Below the pieces are notes generated by a model that was not told the DNA's origin, ran no database searches, and was given only the letters and a program-made list of their open reading frames with translations. Positions 1-6,824 of a DNA stretch of 14,260 nucleotides are shown here, piece after piece. The stretch is taken from the NCBI GenBank assembly GCA_002502855.1, contig DAQK01000043.1:1-14260 (forward strand). Reading direction: 5' to 3'. Made by a program: the position numbers and the translations under genes. Source of the stretch: Methanobacterium sp. UBA279 (GTDB lineage: Archaea; Methanobacteriota; Methanobacteria; Methanobacteriales; Methanobacteriaceae). The stretch's first letter is position 1; every line of letters begins with the position of its first letter.

Positions 1-23
1 TTCACACTAAATCAGACACCCTG

Positions 24-851
24 TTATAAAGGTAATCCCAGCCACGTAAACACCCCTAACATCTTCAGGGCTATATAAAACTGTAATGTAACTAAAATAT
101 ACCTCAAAATATCCTCGGGGAGTTTATTTGCCGTCCAGGCACCAACCTGGGCCATGGGGATGCTGAAGATGATTATGACCAGTAACTGTAACAGGTTCAC
201 GTATCCAAAGGAATATGGTGGTAACCCAGTGACGGTAAGTCCGTTCAGGACGTAGGATATTATCCCTCCCAGAGAGGTTATGATGATCACCGCGCTGGAG
301 GTTCCGCTGGCCTCCTTCATGGTGTAGCCCATGATCAGTACCATCACTGGAATTATGATTATACCCCCACCAACTCCTATGAGACCAGAGGCCAGACCGG
401 CCAGGAACCCGAAGAGCAGAAACAGGAGTATGTTTTCAATTTTCACCCGGTGATCTGTGGAATTCCTAAATAACAGGAGTCTAGTGGCTACAAATAAGAT
501 GATTAGTCCAAATAGGAATCTTAAAATATCCTCAGGTGTATGGGTGGCCACATATCCACCAGTTAAACCTCCCAGAAACCCGGATATTCCAAAGTAAATG
601 GCGGCTTTAACTTCCACCTGGTTTTTACGGTAATGGCCGTAGGCACTGCTTATGGCCGTGGGTAGGATGATGGCCAGGCTGGTTCCAAAGGATAATCGTA
701 TGGCCACGGTGGGATCAACACCTAATCCCATAAGCAGAAAGAAAAGTATGGGAACTAACAGGAATCCGCCCCCAACGCCCAATAAGCCGGTGGTAAAGCC
801 CACACCCACACCAGTTACTATCAGGGTTAAGATGTAGTAAAAGTAATCCAT
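24..851 (-). CDS. TauE/SafE family anion permease
   Basis: A 275-residue integral membrane protein of the TauE/SafE (DUF81) family, whose members export or import sulfite, sulfonates and other small organic anions. It is strongly hydrophobic, with about eight likely membrane segments, and is visibly an internal duplication. The signature GLLGVGGGFLLVP (residues 22-34) returns as GLIGVGGGIIIIP (156-168), and HTPEDILRFLFG (104-115) returns as KLPEDILRYILV (243-254). Each half also carries an SxGTS element (SFGTS, ASGTS). The length is normal for the family. ATG at 851 is the natural start because the first membrane segment begins immediately; the leader carries only a weak GGGG-type ribosome site. 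It lies 118 bp downstream of the potassium channel gene on the same strand. The substrate cannot be read from the sequence: sulfite or a sulfonate is a family-level guess. Confidence 0.9.
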   Translation of the reverse strand: MDYFYYILTLIVTGVGVGFTTGLLGVGGGFLLVPILFFLLMGLGVDPTVAIRLSFGTSLAIILPTAISSAYGHYRKNQVEVKAAIYFGISGFLGGLTGGYVATHTPEDILRFLFGLIILFVATRLLLFRNSTDHRVKIENILLFLLFGFLAGLASGLIGVGGGIIIIPVMVLIMGYTMKEASGTSSAVIIITSLGGIISYVLNGLTVTGLPPYSFGYVNLLQLLVIIIFSIPMAQVGAWTANKLPEDILRYILVTLQFYIALKMLGVFTWLGLPL

Positions 852-962
852 ATACTAAAAACCCCAGAAAGAATGAATATCAAGTTTTTTGTTAATGTGA
901 TACATTAATATCTTGTAAGTGTAATCCATACAATATCAGGCTTTCCTGTAAAATGTAATCCA
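843..962 (-). repeat. three TGGATTAC direct repeats at and upstream of the TauE-like gene start
   Basis: The octamer TGGATTAC, read on the minus strand, occurs at 843-850 (the ATG-GAT-TAC start of the permease), 921-928 and 955-962. Each copy is followed within a few bases by TTAC or TTTAC. On the plus strand, 921-938 and 955-972 agree at 16 of 18 positions. These may be remnants of a small tandem duplication of the gene's 5' end, or repeated operator sites. There is no independent evidence for either. Confidence 0.4.
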
Positions 963-969
963 CAGAATA

Positions 970-1821
970 TCAACTTTTCTTACTGATATACTCTTTTATC
1001 TCATCAATATCCACTTTTAAATCTTGTAAATCCCTCTTCATTTCCCCTATACTTTCAGAATTGTCCATCCCATCCAGGCGGTGGTTGATATCATCCAGTT
1101 TACCATCGAGCTCCTCCACTTTCTCCTTGGTTCTATGGGTGACCAGCTCGGTTCCCTTTCTGAACTTTTCGATTAAGGAGAAGGTAGCCACAGAGGTAAC
1201 GATGCTGGTGAGTACCAGGGCGCTGAGCATGGAGATCACGCCCATTATCCTGCCAATGGCGGTTATGGGGATTATATCTCCGTATCCCACCGTGGTGATG
1301 GTCTGAAGCACAAACCAGATGGAGTCCTCATAGTTTCTTACCTCCGGGTTTACACCGTGCTCTGCAGCGAAGAATACGAAGGAACATACCACTAACACCA
1401 CGAGGAATGTGGCTACGGCATAGACCAGTCTGGTCTTCTCCTGATACTTGATCACATCACTGGAGAATTTCTGGGCGAAGAAATACAGGCTCACGATCTT
1501 AAGTACGTTCAATATTTTAAGTAGTAACACCTCTTCCAGCAGTCCGAAAATAATTGCCAGGAAGTATATGGGGATGATGCTCAGGATTAAAGTCCATCTC
1601 TGCTCTATAAAAATTCGCTTTTCTTTAGCTTTAAATAAGGACCAGAACATTAAAGCTAAGAGTATTAGGGAGATTACTAAATCGATCCCAGCGACTAAGT
1701 GGATGGTGGTTGGTCTTAAAGTGGAAACTACCGATAAAAAGAGTAACGTAACATCAAAGAATAATAAAAAGATTATCACTGCCTGTGCCAGAAATCCAGG
1801 CCGATTATCAGCTACCTTCAT
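970..1821 (-). CDS. six-TM potassium channel with C-terminal coiled coil
   Basis: A 283-residue voltage-gated-type potassium channel subunit expected to form a tetrameric pore in the cytoplasmic membrane. The selectivity filter TVGYGD is intact at residues 177-182, preceded by a pore helix (about 165-176). Hydrophobic segments fall near 12-34, 44-62, 74-94, 97-115, 131-152 and 188-216, the S1-S6 layout. The S4-equivalent segment (about 97-118) has only scattered lysines and no regular Arg-x-x-Arg ladder, so voltage sensing is doubtful. Residues about 225-283 are charged, with heptad spacing (EKVEELDGKLDDINHRLDGM and following), typical of a tetramerising coiled coil. There is no RCK/TrkA-N domain. 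ATG at 1821 lies 39 bp after the rpiA stop, so it may share the rpiA transcript; no strong Shine-Dalgarno is visible. Confidence 0.9.
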   Translation of the reverse strand: MKVADNRPGFLAQAVIIFLLFFDVTLLFLSVVSTLRPTTIHLVAGIDLVISLILLALMFWSLFKAKEKRIFIEQRWTLILSIIPIYFLAIIFGLLEEVLLLKILNVLKIVSLYFFAQKFSSDVIKYQEKTRLVYAVATFLVVLVVCSFVFFAAEHGVNPEVRNYEDSIWFVLQTITTVGYGDIIPITAIGRIMGVISMLSALVLTSIVTSVATFSLIEKFRKGTELVTHRTKEKVEELDGKLDDINHRLDGMDNSESIGEMKRDLQDLKVDIDEIKEYISKKS

Positions 1822-1860
1822 ACTATTATTTACTTACAAACTGTGTAATAAGTTTTTTTA

Positions 1861-2529
1861 CTATTTTAGAATTTTGAGACCCTCTGGGGTGCCCACCATG
1901 ACCTCGTCCACGATCCCGGTAAATATCCCATTTTCCACCACACCGGGGATGGTGTTGAGTTCCATCTCCAGTACTTCTGGCTTGGAGATTTTCGGAAATT
2001 GGATGTCCACTACGAAGTTACCGTTATCGGTGATCACCGGACCGTCTTTTTTCTCCGCCATCCGGAGCCGGGGTTTTCCACCTATATATTCGAGCTTCTC
2101 TGTTACCACCCGGTAGGCCTGGGGTATAACCTCCACGGGTACCGGGAAAGCTCCCAGTTTATCCACCAATTTTGAATCATCCACTATTACTATGAATTTC
2201 TCTGCTGAACTGTCCACTATCTTCTCCAGGGTGTGTGCTGCTCCCCCACCCTTGATGAGGTTCAGCTGGGGGTCTACCTCGTCGGCTCCGTCAACCGACA
2301 GATCAACGGCATGCTCATCCAGGGTGGTCACCGTGATGCCCGAGTCCCGGGCGAGGAATAAAGATTGATAGGAGGTTGGTATTCCTAGTATCTCCATTTC
2401 TTCTTCCTTTATCTTCTCTCCTAATCTTTCAATGAAGTAATGGGTAGTGGAACCCGTGCCTAAACCTATTACCTGACCATCCCTTACCAGTTCTGCCGCC
2501 TGGAAACCTACCTGTTTTTTAAGATTCAT
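1861..2529 (-). CDS. rpiA: ribose-5-phosphate isomerase A
   Basis: A cytosolic enzyme interconverting ribose 5-phosphate and ribulose 5-phosphate. In methanogens this links ribulose-monophosphate chemistry to nucleotide and aromatic precursor synthesis. The 222-residue length is that of RpiA. Diagnostic motifs are in order: GLGTGST (22-28) for phosphate binding, DGADEVD (80-86) and KGGGAAHTLEK (93-103), with Glu102 in the position of the catalytic base, then ITDNGN and ELNTIPGVVENGIF near the C terminus. The ATG at 2529 follows a purine-rich GGGGAAGGA leader. A duplicated TATA-like module lies just upstream (2570-2610). The potassium channel gene follows after 39 bp on the same strand. No active-site residue appears to be missing. 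Confidence 0.97.
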   Translation of the reverse strand: MNLKKQVGFQAAELVRDGQVIGLGTGSTTHYFIERLGEKIKEEEMEILGIPTSYQSLFLARDSGITVTTLDEHAVDLSVDGADEVDPQLNLIKGGGAAHTLEKIVDSSAEKFIVIVDDSKLVDKLGAFPVPVEVIPQAYRVVTEKLEYIGGKPRLRMAEKKDGPVITDNGNFVVDIQFPKISKPEVLEMELNTIPGVVENGIFTGIVDEVMVGTPEGLKILK

Positions 2530-2569
2530 GGTTTTCCTTCCCCAGTTTTAGTTTAAACAATCAAAATAA

Positions 2570-2610
2570 TTTATAGTCATAAATCCGCATTTATAGTTCA
2601 TAAATCCACA
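2570..2610 (-). promoter_or_regulatory. duplicated TATA-box module upstream of rpiA
   Basis: Two adjacent near-identical units occupy 2570-2589 and 2590-2610; on the plus strand these read TTTATAGTCATAAATCCGCA and the same with one inserted and one changed base. On the minus strand each contains ACTATAAAT, a good archaeal TATA box. The rpiA-proximal box would place the transcript start about 15-20 bp before the rpiA ATG at 2529. The doubling is seen directly; promoter function is inferred. Confidence 0.5.
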
Positions 2611-2617
2611 TCCCCCC

Positions 2618-3052
2618 TTAAAAGACCTCTAAAAGCACCAGGTTGAGATCTGTTCCATCGGAACATTTGAACTGTGACTTTCCCAGGTTCTTTATTATCT
2701 TACATCGGTCGCCCTCATAGAGTCCTTCCGGTGCGCAGAGCTCCTGATGTAAACAGTTGTTATCACATTCGATGGGGTTGAAGAGGATGTTACTGCCTTC
2801 AAATGCAATTTTAGAATCAATCAGTGCCTTGATAGGGGATTTTTCCACCACCACCACCTTCACCTTACCGCCTTCATGGATGGGGCAGGGGTGCTGGGTG
2901 TCTTTAACCTCCGTTATCAGGTAAATCCTGCCGTCTTCCAAGGTATCTATGCAGGTATTTTTGAATCTGCACCTTTGGCAGGGGGATGCCCCTCCGCAAT
3001 GCACAAATTCCAATCCTTTTTGAGCCAGACTAGTTCCGATAAGGGTTATCAT
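2618..3052 (-). CDS. UPF0179 family cysteine-rich protein
   Basis: A conserved archaeal protein of family UPF0179 with no established function. I count ten cysteines in about 144 residues: 19, 25, 28, 34, 56, 96, 100, 106, 117 and 130 from the chosen start. They form the sets C-x5-C-x2-C-x5-C and C-x3-C-x5-C-x10-C, which suggest metal or iron-sulfur binding, although that is inference. No signal peptide or membrane segment follows the preferred start. An in-frame GTG exists at 3061, but ATG at 3052 is preferred: it gives the family-typical MITLIG N terminus and has AGTGAT four bases upstream. A TATA-like box on the minus strand at about 3091-3098 predicts a short leader. It sits upstream of rpiA, separated by 88 bp that include rpiA's own promoter. 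Confidence 0.88.
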   Translation of the reverse strand: MITLIGTSLAQKGLEFVHCGGASPCQRCRFKNTCIDTLEDGRIYLITEVKDTQHPCPIHEGGKVKVVVVEKSPIKALIDSKIAFEGSNILFNPIECDNNCLHQELCAPEGLYEGDRCKIIKNLGKSQFKCSDGTDLNLVLLEVF

Positions 3053-3090
3053 GAATATCACTTCCTTCCATGGGAAAGTGGTAAAATTTT

Positions 3091-3098
3091 CTATAAAA
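3091..3098 (-). promoter_or_regulatory. TATA-like box for the UPF0179 gene
   Basis: The minus strand reads GTTTTATAGAAAA around these positions, about 40 bp before the ATG at 3052. This suits an archaeal promoter with a leader of roughly 15 nt. It is assigned by spacing and composition only. Confidence 0.4.
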
Positions 3099-3173
3099 CG
3101 GTTAGAATAGATGATTATACTTATTACTAGTTATTCTTATTTAATAATATAATTTTATCTATCTTTTCTGATG

Positions 3174-3185
3174 TATTTAAATATT
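3174..3185 (+). promoter_or_regulatory. TATA-like box for the lipoprotein gene
   Basis: The plus strand reads TATTTAAATATTAG here, in the AT-rich divergent region. Transcription would begin near 3205, leaving a leader that contains the strong AGGTGGGG ribosome site at 3218-3225. Confidence 0.45.
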
Positions 3186-3232
3186 AGTTATTGTTAACTA
3201 TTACTTATGAGTGTAATAGGTGGGGTATTAAA

Positions 3233-3769
3233 TTGAGAGTTTATGTACCGTTGTTTCTACTGATCTTACTGGTTTTAAGTACTGCAGGTTGCATCTTTGT
3301 AAATACAGGCAATGAAAACATAACCAAGAATTATACCGGCTACAACGTTAGTTTTAATTATACTGGAGATTACGAGTTGGGTATAGACCCTGAAGGTCAG
3401 GATGGTTATGTTACTTTGGATCTCTATAAAGGTGGGCCTGTTAACCAATCATCTCTCTCGATAACTCTTAAACCAAATATTTACAGATCAAAGGAACTGG
3501 CCATAGAAAAGGAAAAACTTGGAACGGTCCTGGGGATGAATAAAGTATCAAATGATACCATGATAATAGATAATGAAACGGCATACGTAGAGGTCTATGA
3601 GGGGCGTCTGCCTCCTCTTCCTGAAGTTATGACCAATCAATATATAGTACTGGTAAAGAGTGATATGATCTACATCTTCAACATAATGGTTCCCAAAGAA
3701 GAGTTTGATAACGAAAAACCAAAATTTGATGTGGTTTTAAACAGTTTCAGGGTTATTAACACCGAATAA
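3233..3769 (+). CDS. PsbP-like secreted lipoprotein
   Basis: A 178-residue predicted surface lipoprotein of unknown function. The start is taken as TTG at 3233 rather than an earlier in-frame TTG at 3191. A strong AGGTGGGG site sits seven bases upstream, and the resulting N terminus (MRVYVPLFLLILLVLSTAGC) is a clean lipoprotein signal with lipobox STAGC and lipid-bearing Cys20. The mature part begins with NYTGYNVSFNY, is mostly beta-strand-like, and ends with EEFDNEKPKFDVVLNSFRVI. That pattern fits the small PsbP-related proteins common in Methanobacteriales. At least seven N-x-S/T sequons support an extracellular location. A shortened, frameshifted copy follows 27 bp downstream. The family name is a judgement from pattern; the molecular role is unknown. 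Confidence 0.75.
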   Translation: MRVYVPLFLLILLVLSTAGCIFVNTGNENITKNYTGYNVSFNYTGDYELGIDPEGQDGYVTLDLYKGGPVNQSSLSITLKPNIYRSKELAIEKEKLGTVLGMNKVSNDTMIIDNETAYVEVYEGRLPPLPEVMTNQYIVLVKSDMIYIFNIMVPKEEFDNEKPKFDVVLNSFRVINTE

Positions 3770-3796
3770 ACATCTAATAGGGAGGATTTTTTTAAT

Positions 3797-4136
3797 ATGA
3801 AGGTTTATGTACCCATTTTTCCTGATCTTACTGGTTGTAGGCACGGCCGGATGTACCTTTCAGGATTTTAATTCCTTTGATAGTAACGCTACCAAAAATT
3901 ACACTGGTTACGGTGTTACTTTTAATTATCCCGGGAACTGGATGGTGATTTCTGAAAATTCCACCGGAATCAGAACGACACCCAAAATTTCGGGGAGTTG
4001 ATGAGGATGCACCAGATAGTGTTTGTCAAAAATAATACTGTATATGTTATCCTCTTACAGGCCCCGGATGAAGAATTCGATTCAGAAAAAACCCGTATTC
4101 GATATGGTACTAAACAGTTTTAAAGTTATTCAATAA
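3797..4136 (+). pseudogene. decayed second copy of the PsbP-like lipoprotein gene
   Basis: This begins with a good ribosome site (GGGAGGAT, 3780-3787) and ATG at 3797. Its opening, MKVYVP, matches the upstream gene, but the frame is lost within six to eight codons, at ATTTTTCC. The correct signal peptide and lipobox (FFLILLVVGTAGC) continue in another frame from 3807 to a stop at 4001, covering NYTGYGVTFNYPGNW. The C-terminal part then resumes at about 4008 in another frame (HQIVFVKNNTVYVI, then DEEFDSEK). A further shift near the A-run at 4086-4091 is needed to recover FDMVLNSFKVIQ and the stop at 4134-4136. Compared with the intact copy about 200 bp of the middle is missing. Three independent lesions make sequencing error an unlikely full explanation. 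A short secreted peptide from 3807 cannot be excluded. Confidence 0.8.
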
Positions 4137-4163
4137 TTTTAAAACAAAAAATTAAAGAGGAAA

Positions 4164-5207
4164 TCAGATAACACCAGTATTTCTGGCCAGGGTTTCAGCA
4201 GATTCCTCGGTAAGTCCCCGATCACCCAGAATTGTATACCTCTCCTTCCTGATTGTATGGGCTATAGTCAGGGCTTCGACTATATATTCCTCTTTGATAC
4301 CCAGTTCTTTGGCAGTTGTGGGTGCTTTAACCTTTTGAAGAGTCTGTCTGATATATTTCCAATCCCCACCATGGAGGTACATCATCATTATGGTCCCCAC
4401 ACCACATTGTTCCCCATGGAGAGCTGGTTTTGGTGCTACCATGTCCAGGGCATGGCTGAATTTATGTTCCGAGCCACTGGCTGGTCTGCTCGTTCCAGCT
4501 ATACTTATGGCCATTCCACTGGAGATCAAAGCTTTAACCACCAGTTCTGCACTTTCAATCAAACCCTCTTTAATGGCACTGGCGGATTTCATGGTCATCT
4601 TGGAGGTCATCATGGAGAGTGCCGCGGCTGAATCACTGAAATCTTCATTTAAAAGACGATGGGCTAGTTTCCAGTCCAGCACCGCCGTATGGTTGGACAC
4701 TATATCGGCAAATCCCGCGGCCAGGAGCCGGAATGGGGCTTTACTTATGACTTTCGTATCAGCAATAACACCTATGGGTGATTCTGCAGGTAAGGAGACA
4801 CTGCTACCCTCATTTTTTATGGAAGCCCGGGGTGATGCTATGCCATCATGGGATGCCGCGGTAGGTATGCTGATGAAATTTAAACCAGCACGGGTGGATG
4901 CCAGTTTGGCCACGTCAATGACCTTACCTCCCCCTACACCCAGAACAAGTTTTTTATCACCCAGCATATCCCGGATCTCACTGACAATATCGACAGAGGC
5001 CTGTTTGATGGTTACGTCCTCTACATCAAAGCCATGGTCCCCCAAACTTCGAATTACATCCTCACCACCGATCTTATAGGTATTGGTACCTGTCACCACT
5101 AAAACTTTCCCTTTAAATCTCAGATCACGGCAAATAGCCCCTGTCTCTTCTATTATCCCGGGGCCGGTGTGTATTTCACGTGGAAGCTGTATCTTTCTAT
5201 ACTCCAT
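4164..5207 (-). CDS. egsA: sn-glycerol-1-phosphate dehydrogenase
   Basis: A cytosolic NAD(P)H-dependent enzyme reducing dihydroxyacetone phosphate to sn-glycerol 1-phosphate, the stereospecific backbone of archaeal ether lipids. It is 347 residues long, as expected for the family. Numbered from the chosen start, the nucleotide-binding motif GVGGGK ends at Lys95, followed by IPTAASHDGIASPRAS. Asp168 (in AAGFADIVSNHTA), His248 and His264 (in ALHGEQCGVG) are the probable zinc ligands by analogy with characterised enzymes of this iron-alcohol-dehydrogenase-like group. An in-frame TTG at 5216 would add three residues (MIA). ATG at 5207 is preferred because it gives the family-typical MEYRKIQLPREIHTGPG start, with a weak GGATTGAT upstream. 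A strong TATA box lies at 5235-5242. It converges on the lipoprotein pseudogene and diverges from proS. Confidence 0.96.
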   Translation of the reverse strand: MEYRKIQLPREIHTGPGIIEETGAICRDLRFKGKVLVVTGTNTYKIGGEDVIRSLGDHGFDVEDVTIKQASVDIVSEIRDMLGDKKLVLGVGGGKVIDVAKLASTRAGLNFISIPTAASHDGIASPRASIKNEGSSVSLPAESPIGVIADTKVISKAPFRLLAAGFADIVSNHTAVLDWKLAHRLLNEDFSDSAAALSMMTSKMTMKSASAIKEGLIESAELVVKALISSGMAISIAGTSRPASGSEHKFSHALDMVAPKPALHGEQCGVGTIMMMYLHGGDWKYIRQTLQKVKAPTTAKELGIKEEYIVEALTIAHTIRKERYTILGDRGLTEESAETLARNTGVI

Positions 5208-5234
5208 GGCTATCAATCCAATTAACAGATAATA

Positions 5235-5242
5235 TTTATATA
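5235..5242 (-). promoter_or_regulatory. TATA box for egsA
   Basis: The minus strand reads GTATATAAATATT at this point, a near-ideal archaeal TATA element. Its spacing to the ATG at 5207 is about 30 bp, implying a very short or nearly absent leader. Confidence 0.55.
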
Positions 5243-5312
5243 CTGACTCTTAATTTATATGTATTAGTTTAATAAATTAAAAAGTCTGATAAATGGGATA
5301 TAATTTAAAATA

Positions 5313-5326
5313 AGAATATATAAAAA
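5313..5326 (+). promoter_or_regulatory. TATA box for proS cluster
   Basis: The plus strand reads GAATATATAAAAATAT in the divergent region. Transcription would start near 5345, leaving a leader of about 30 nt that contains the CAGGTGA ribosome site at 5362-5368. Confidence 0.45.
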
Positions 5327-5373
5327 TATATTAATTAAACTCTTTATCTACTCAGGTTTACCAGGTGAAATAA

Positions 5374-6783
5374 TTGTCTAAATTCAGTGAATGGTTTCAT
5401 AACATATTAGAAGAGGCAGGGATAATCGATACCAGATACCCGGTGAAGGGTATGCATGTCTGGCTTCCCCAGGGATTTAAATTAAGAAAACACACCCTGG
5501 AGATAATTGGGAAAGTATTAGACCGGGATCATGAGGAAGTCCAGTTTCCACTACTGATTCCTGAAGATGAACTGGCCAAAGAGGGCATACATGTTAAGGG
5601 ATTTGAAGATGAAGTTTACTGGGTGACCCATGGTGGACTCACCGAGTTAAATAAGAAACTGGCCTTAAGGCCCACCAGTGAAACTTCCATGTACCCCCTG
5701 TTCAATCTGTGGGTCCGCTCACACTCCGACCTGCCCATGAAGTTCTACCAAACCGTGAACACCTTCCGGTACGAAACCAGGCACACCCGTCCCCTTATAA
5801 GGGTACGGGAGATCACCACATTTACCGAAGCCCACACCGTCCATGCAGATAAGGGGGATGCCGAGAAACAGGTCCGAGAAGCTGTTAAGTTGTATAAATC
5901 CATCTTCGACAGCCTGGCCGTGCCCTACGTCATCACCACCCGGCCGGACTGGGATAAGTTTCCCGGGGCTGATTACACCGTGGCCTTCGACACCTTACTC
6001 CCAGATGGTAAAACATTGCAGATTGGGACTGTCCATAACCTGGGCCAGACCTTCGCCCGTACCTTCGAGATAACCTACGAGACAGAATCCGGTGATCATC
6101 AGTACGCCTACCAGACCTGCTACGGACTCTCAGATCGTGTGATTGCATCGGTAATCGGTGTGCACGGTGATGAAAGTGGACTATGCTTACCCCCAGAGGT
6201 TGCACCAATCCAAGTGGTTATCGTGCCGGTAATCTTCAAGGAAGGAAAGGAAGAGGTGCTGGAATTCTGCAGGAAGACCCAGGAGGTCTTAAAAGAGGGT
6301 GGTTTAAGGGTTCACCTTGATGAGAGGGATATCCGTGCCGGTAAAAAGTATTACGAATGGGAGATGAGGGGGGTGCCTATCAGGATCGAAATAGGACCCC
6401 GAGACATAGAAAACGGTACCTTCGTGGTCGTCCCCCGCAACACCAAGAAAAAGGAATTTTTAGACTACGACCTGGAGAAGATCACCGCAACCGTCCAGGG
6501 GAAACTGGATGAAATAAGTAAAGAAATGCTTGAGAAGTCCTGGCAAACAATGAAAGAGAATATAAATACGGTAGAGAATGTTGATGAAGCGATGACAAAA
6601 TTAAATGAAGATAAAGGCATCATATCCTTCTCCTGGTGTGGAGATACTTCCTGTGGTAAGGACCTGGAAGAGAAGTTACGGGTGGATCTTTTAGGAGTGC
6701 AGGGGGATCTAGAAGAAGAAGCAGAGTGTGTAAACTGCGGTGCCCCTGCAAAGCATATCGCTCTTCTGGCCCGGACCTACTAA
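5374..6783 (+). CDS. proS: prolyl-tRNA synthetase (archaeal/eukaryotic type)
   Basis: Class II aminoacyl-tRNA synthetase charging tRNA-Pro; 469 residues. The start is TTG at 5374, fixed by CAGGTGA five bases upstream. Catalytic core features are: the TSE proline loop (101-103), motif 2 (FRYETRHTRPLIRVREI, 131-147) and motif 3 (GLSDRVIASVIGVHGDESGL, 251-270). An anticodon-binding domain follows (about 276-385, with DERDIRAGKKYYEWEMRGVP). The archaeal/eukaryotic-type C-terminal zinc-binding domain has Cys422, Cys427, Cys452 and Cys455, and the chain ends in the typical Tyr469. It is the first gene of a plus-strand cluster with an anchored surface protein, cofC and thiD. Enzymes of this type from methanogens were reported to bind cysteine as well; nothing here tests that. 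No defects are visible. Confidence 0.98.
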   Translation: MSKFSEWFHNILEEAGIIDTRYPVKGMHVWLPQGFKLRKHTLEIIGKVLDRDHEEVQFPLLIPEDELAKEGIHVKGFEDEVYWVTHGGLTELNKKLALRPTSETSMYPLFNLWVRSHSDLPMKFYQTVNTFRYETRHTRPLIRVREITTFTEAHTVHADKGDAEKQVREAVKLYKSIFDSLAVPYVITTRPDWDKFPGADYTVAFDTLLPDGKTLQIGTVHNLGQTFARTFEITYETESGDHQYAYQTCYGLSDRVIASVIGVHGDESGLCLPPEVAPIQVVIVPVIFKEGKEEVLEFCRKTQEVLKEGGLRVHLDERDIRAGKKYYEWEMRGVPIRIEIGPRDIENGTFVVVPRNTKKKEFLDYDLEKITATVQGKLDEISKEMLEKSWQTMKENINTVENVDEAMTKLNEDKGIISFSWCGDTSCGKDLEEKLRVDLLGVQGDLEEEAECVNCGAPAKHIALLARTY

Positions 6784-6824
6784 GAAAACAGCAAATGAAG
6801 AATAAATTCTACGGGAAAAAATGT

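Noticed and set aside
1448..2116. 222-codon open frame on the plus strand
   Set aside because: It runs antisense across the potassium channel and rpiA genes, both confidently identified, and has no recognisable motif.
3191..3232. Longer start for the lipoprotein gene (TTG at 3191)
   Set aside because: It would place charged residues ahead of the signal peptide and ignores the strong AGGTGGGG site that serves the TTG at 3233.
4390..5079. 229-codon open frame on the plus strand
   Set aside because: It lies wholly antisense to egsA, whose motifs and length are convincing. The translation has low complexity and no family resemblance.
6726..6824. Upstream extension of the anchored protein overlapping the proS end
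   Set aside because: The extra residues come from proS coding DNA in another frame and would bury the signal anchor; no ribosome site supports it.
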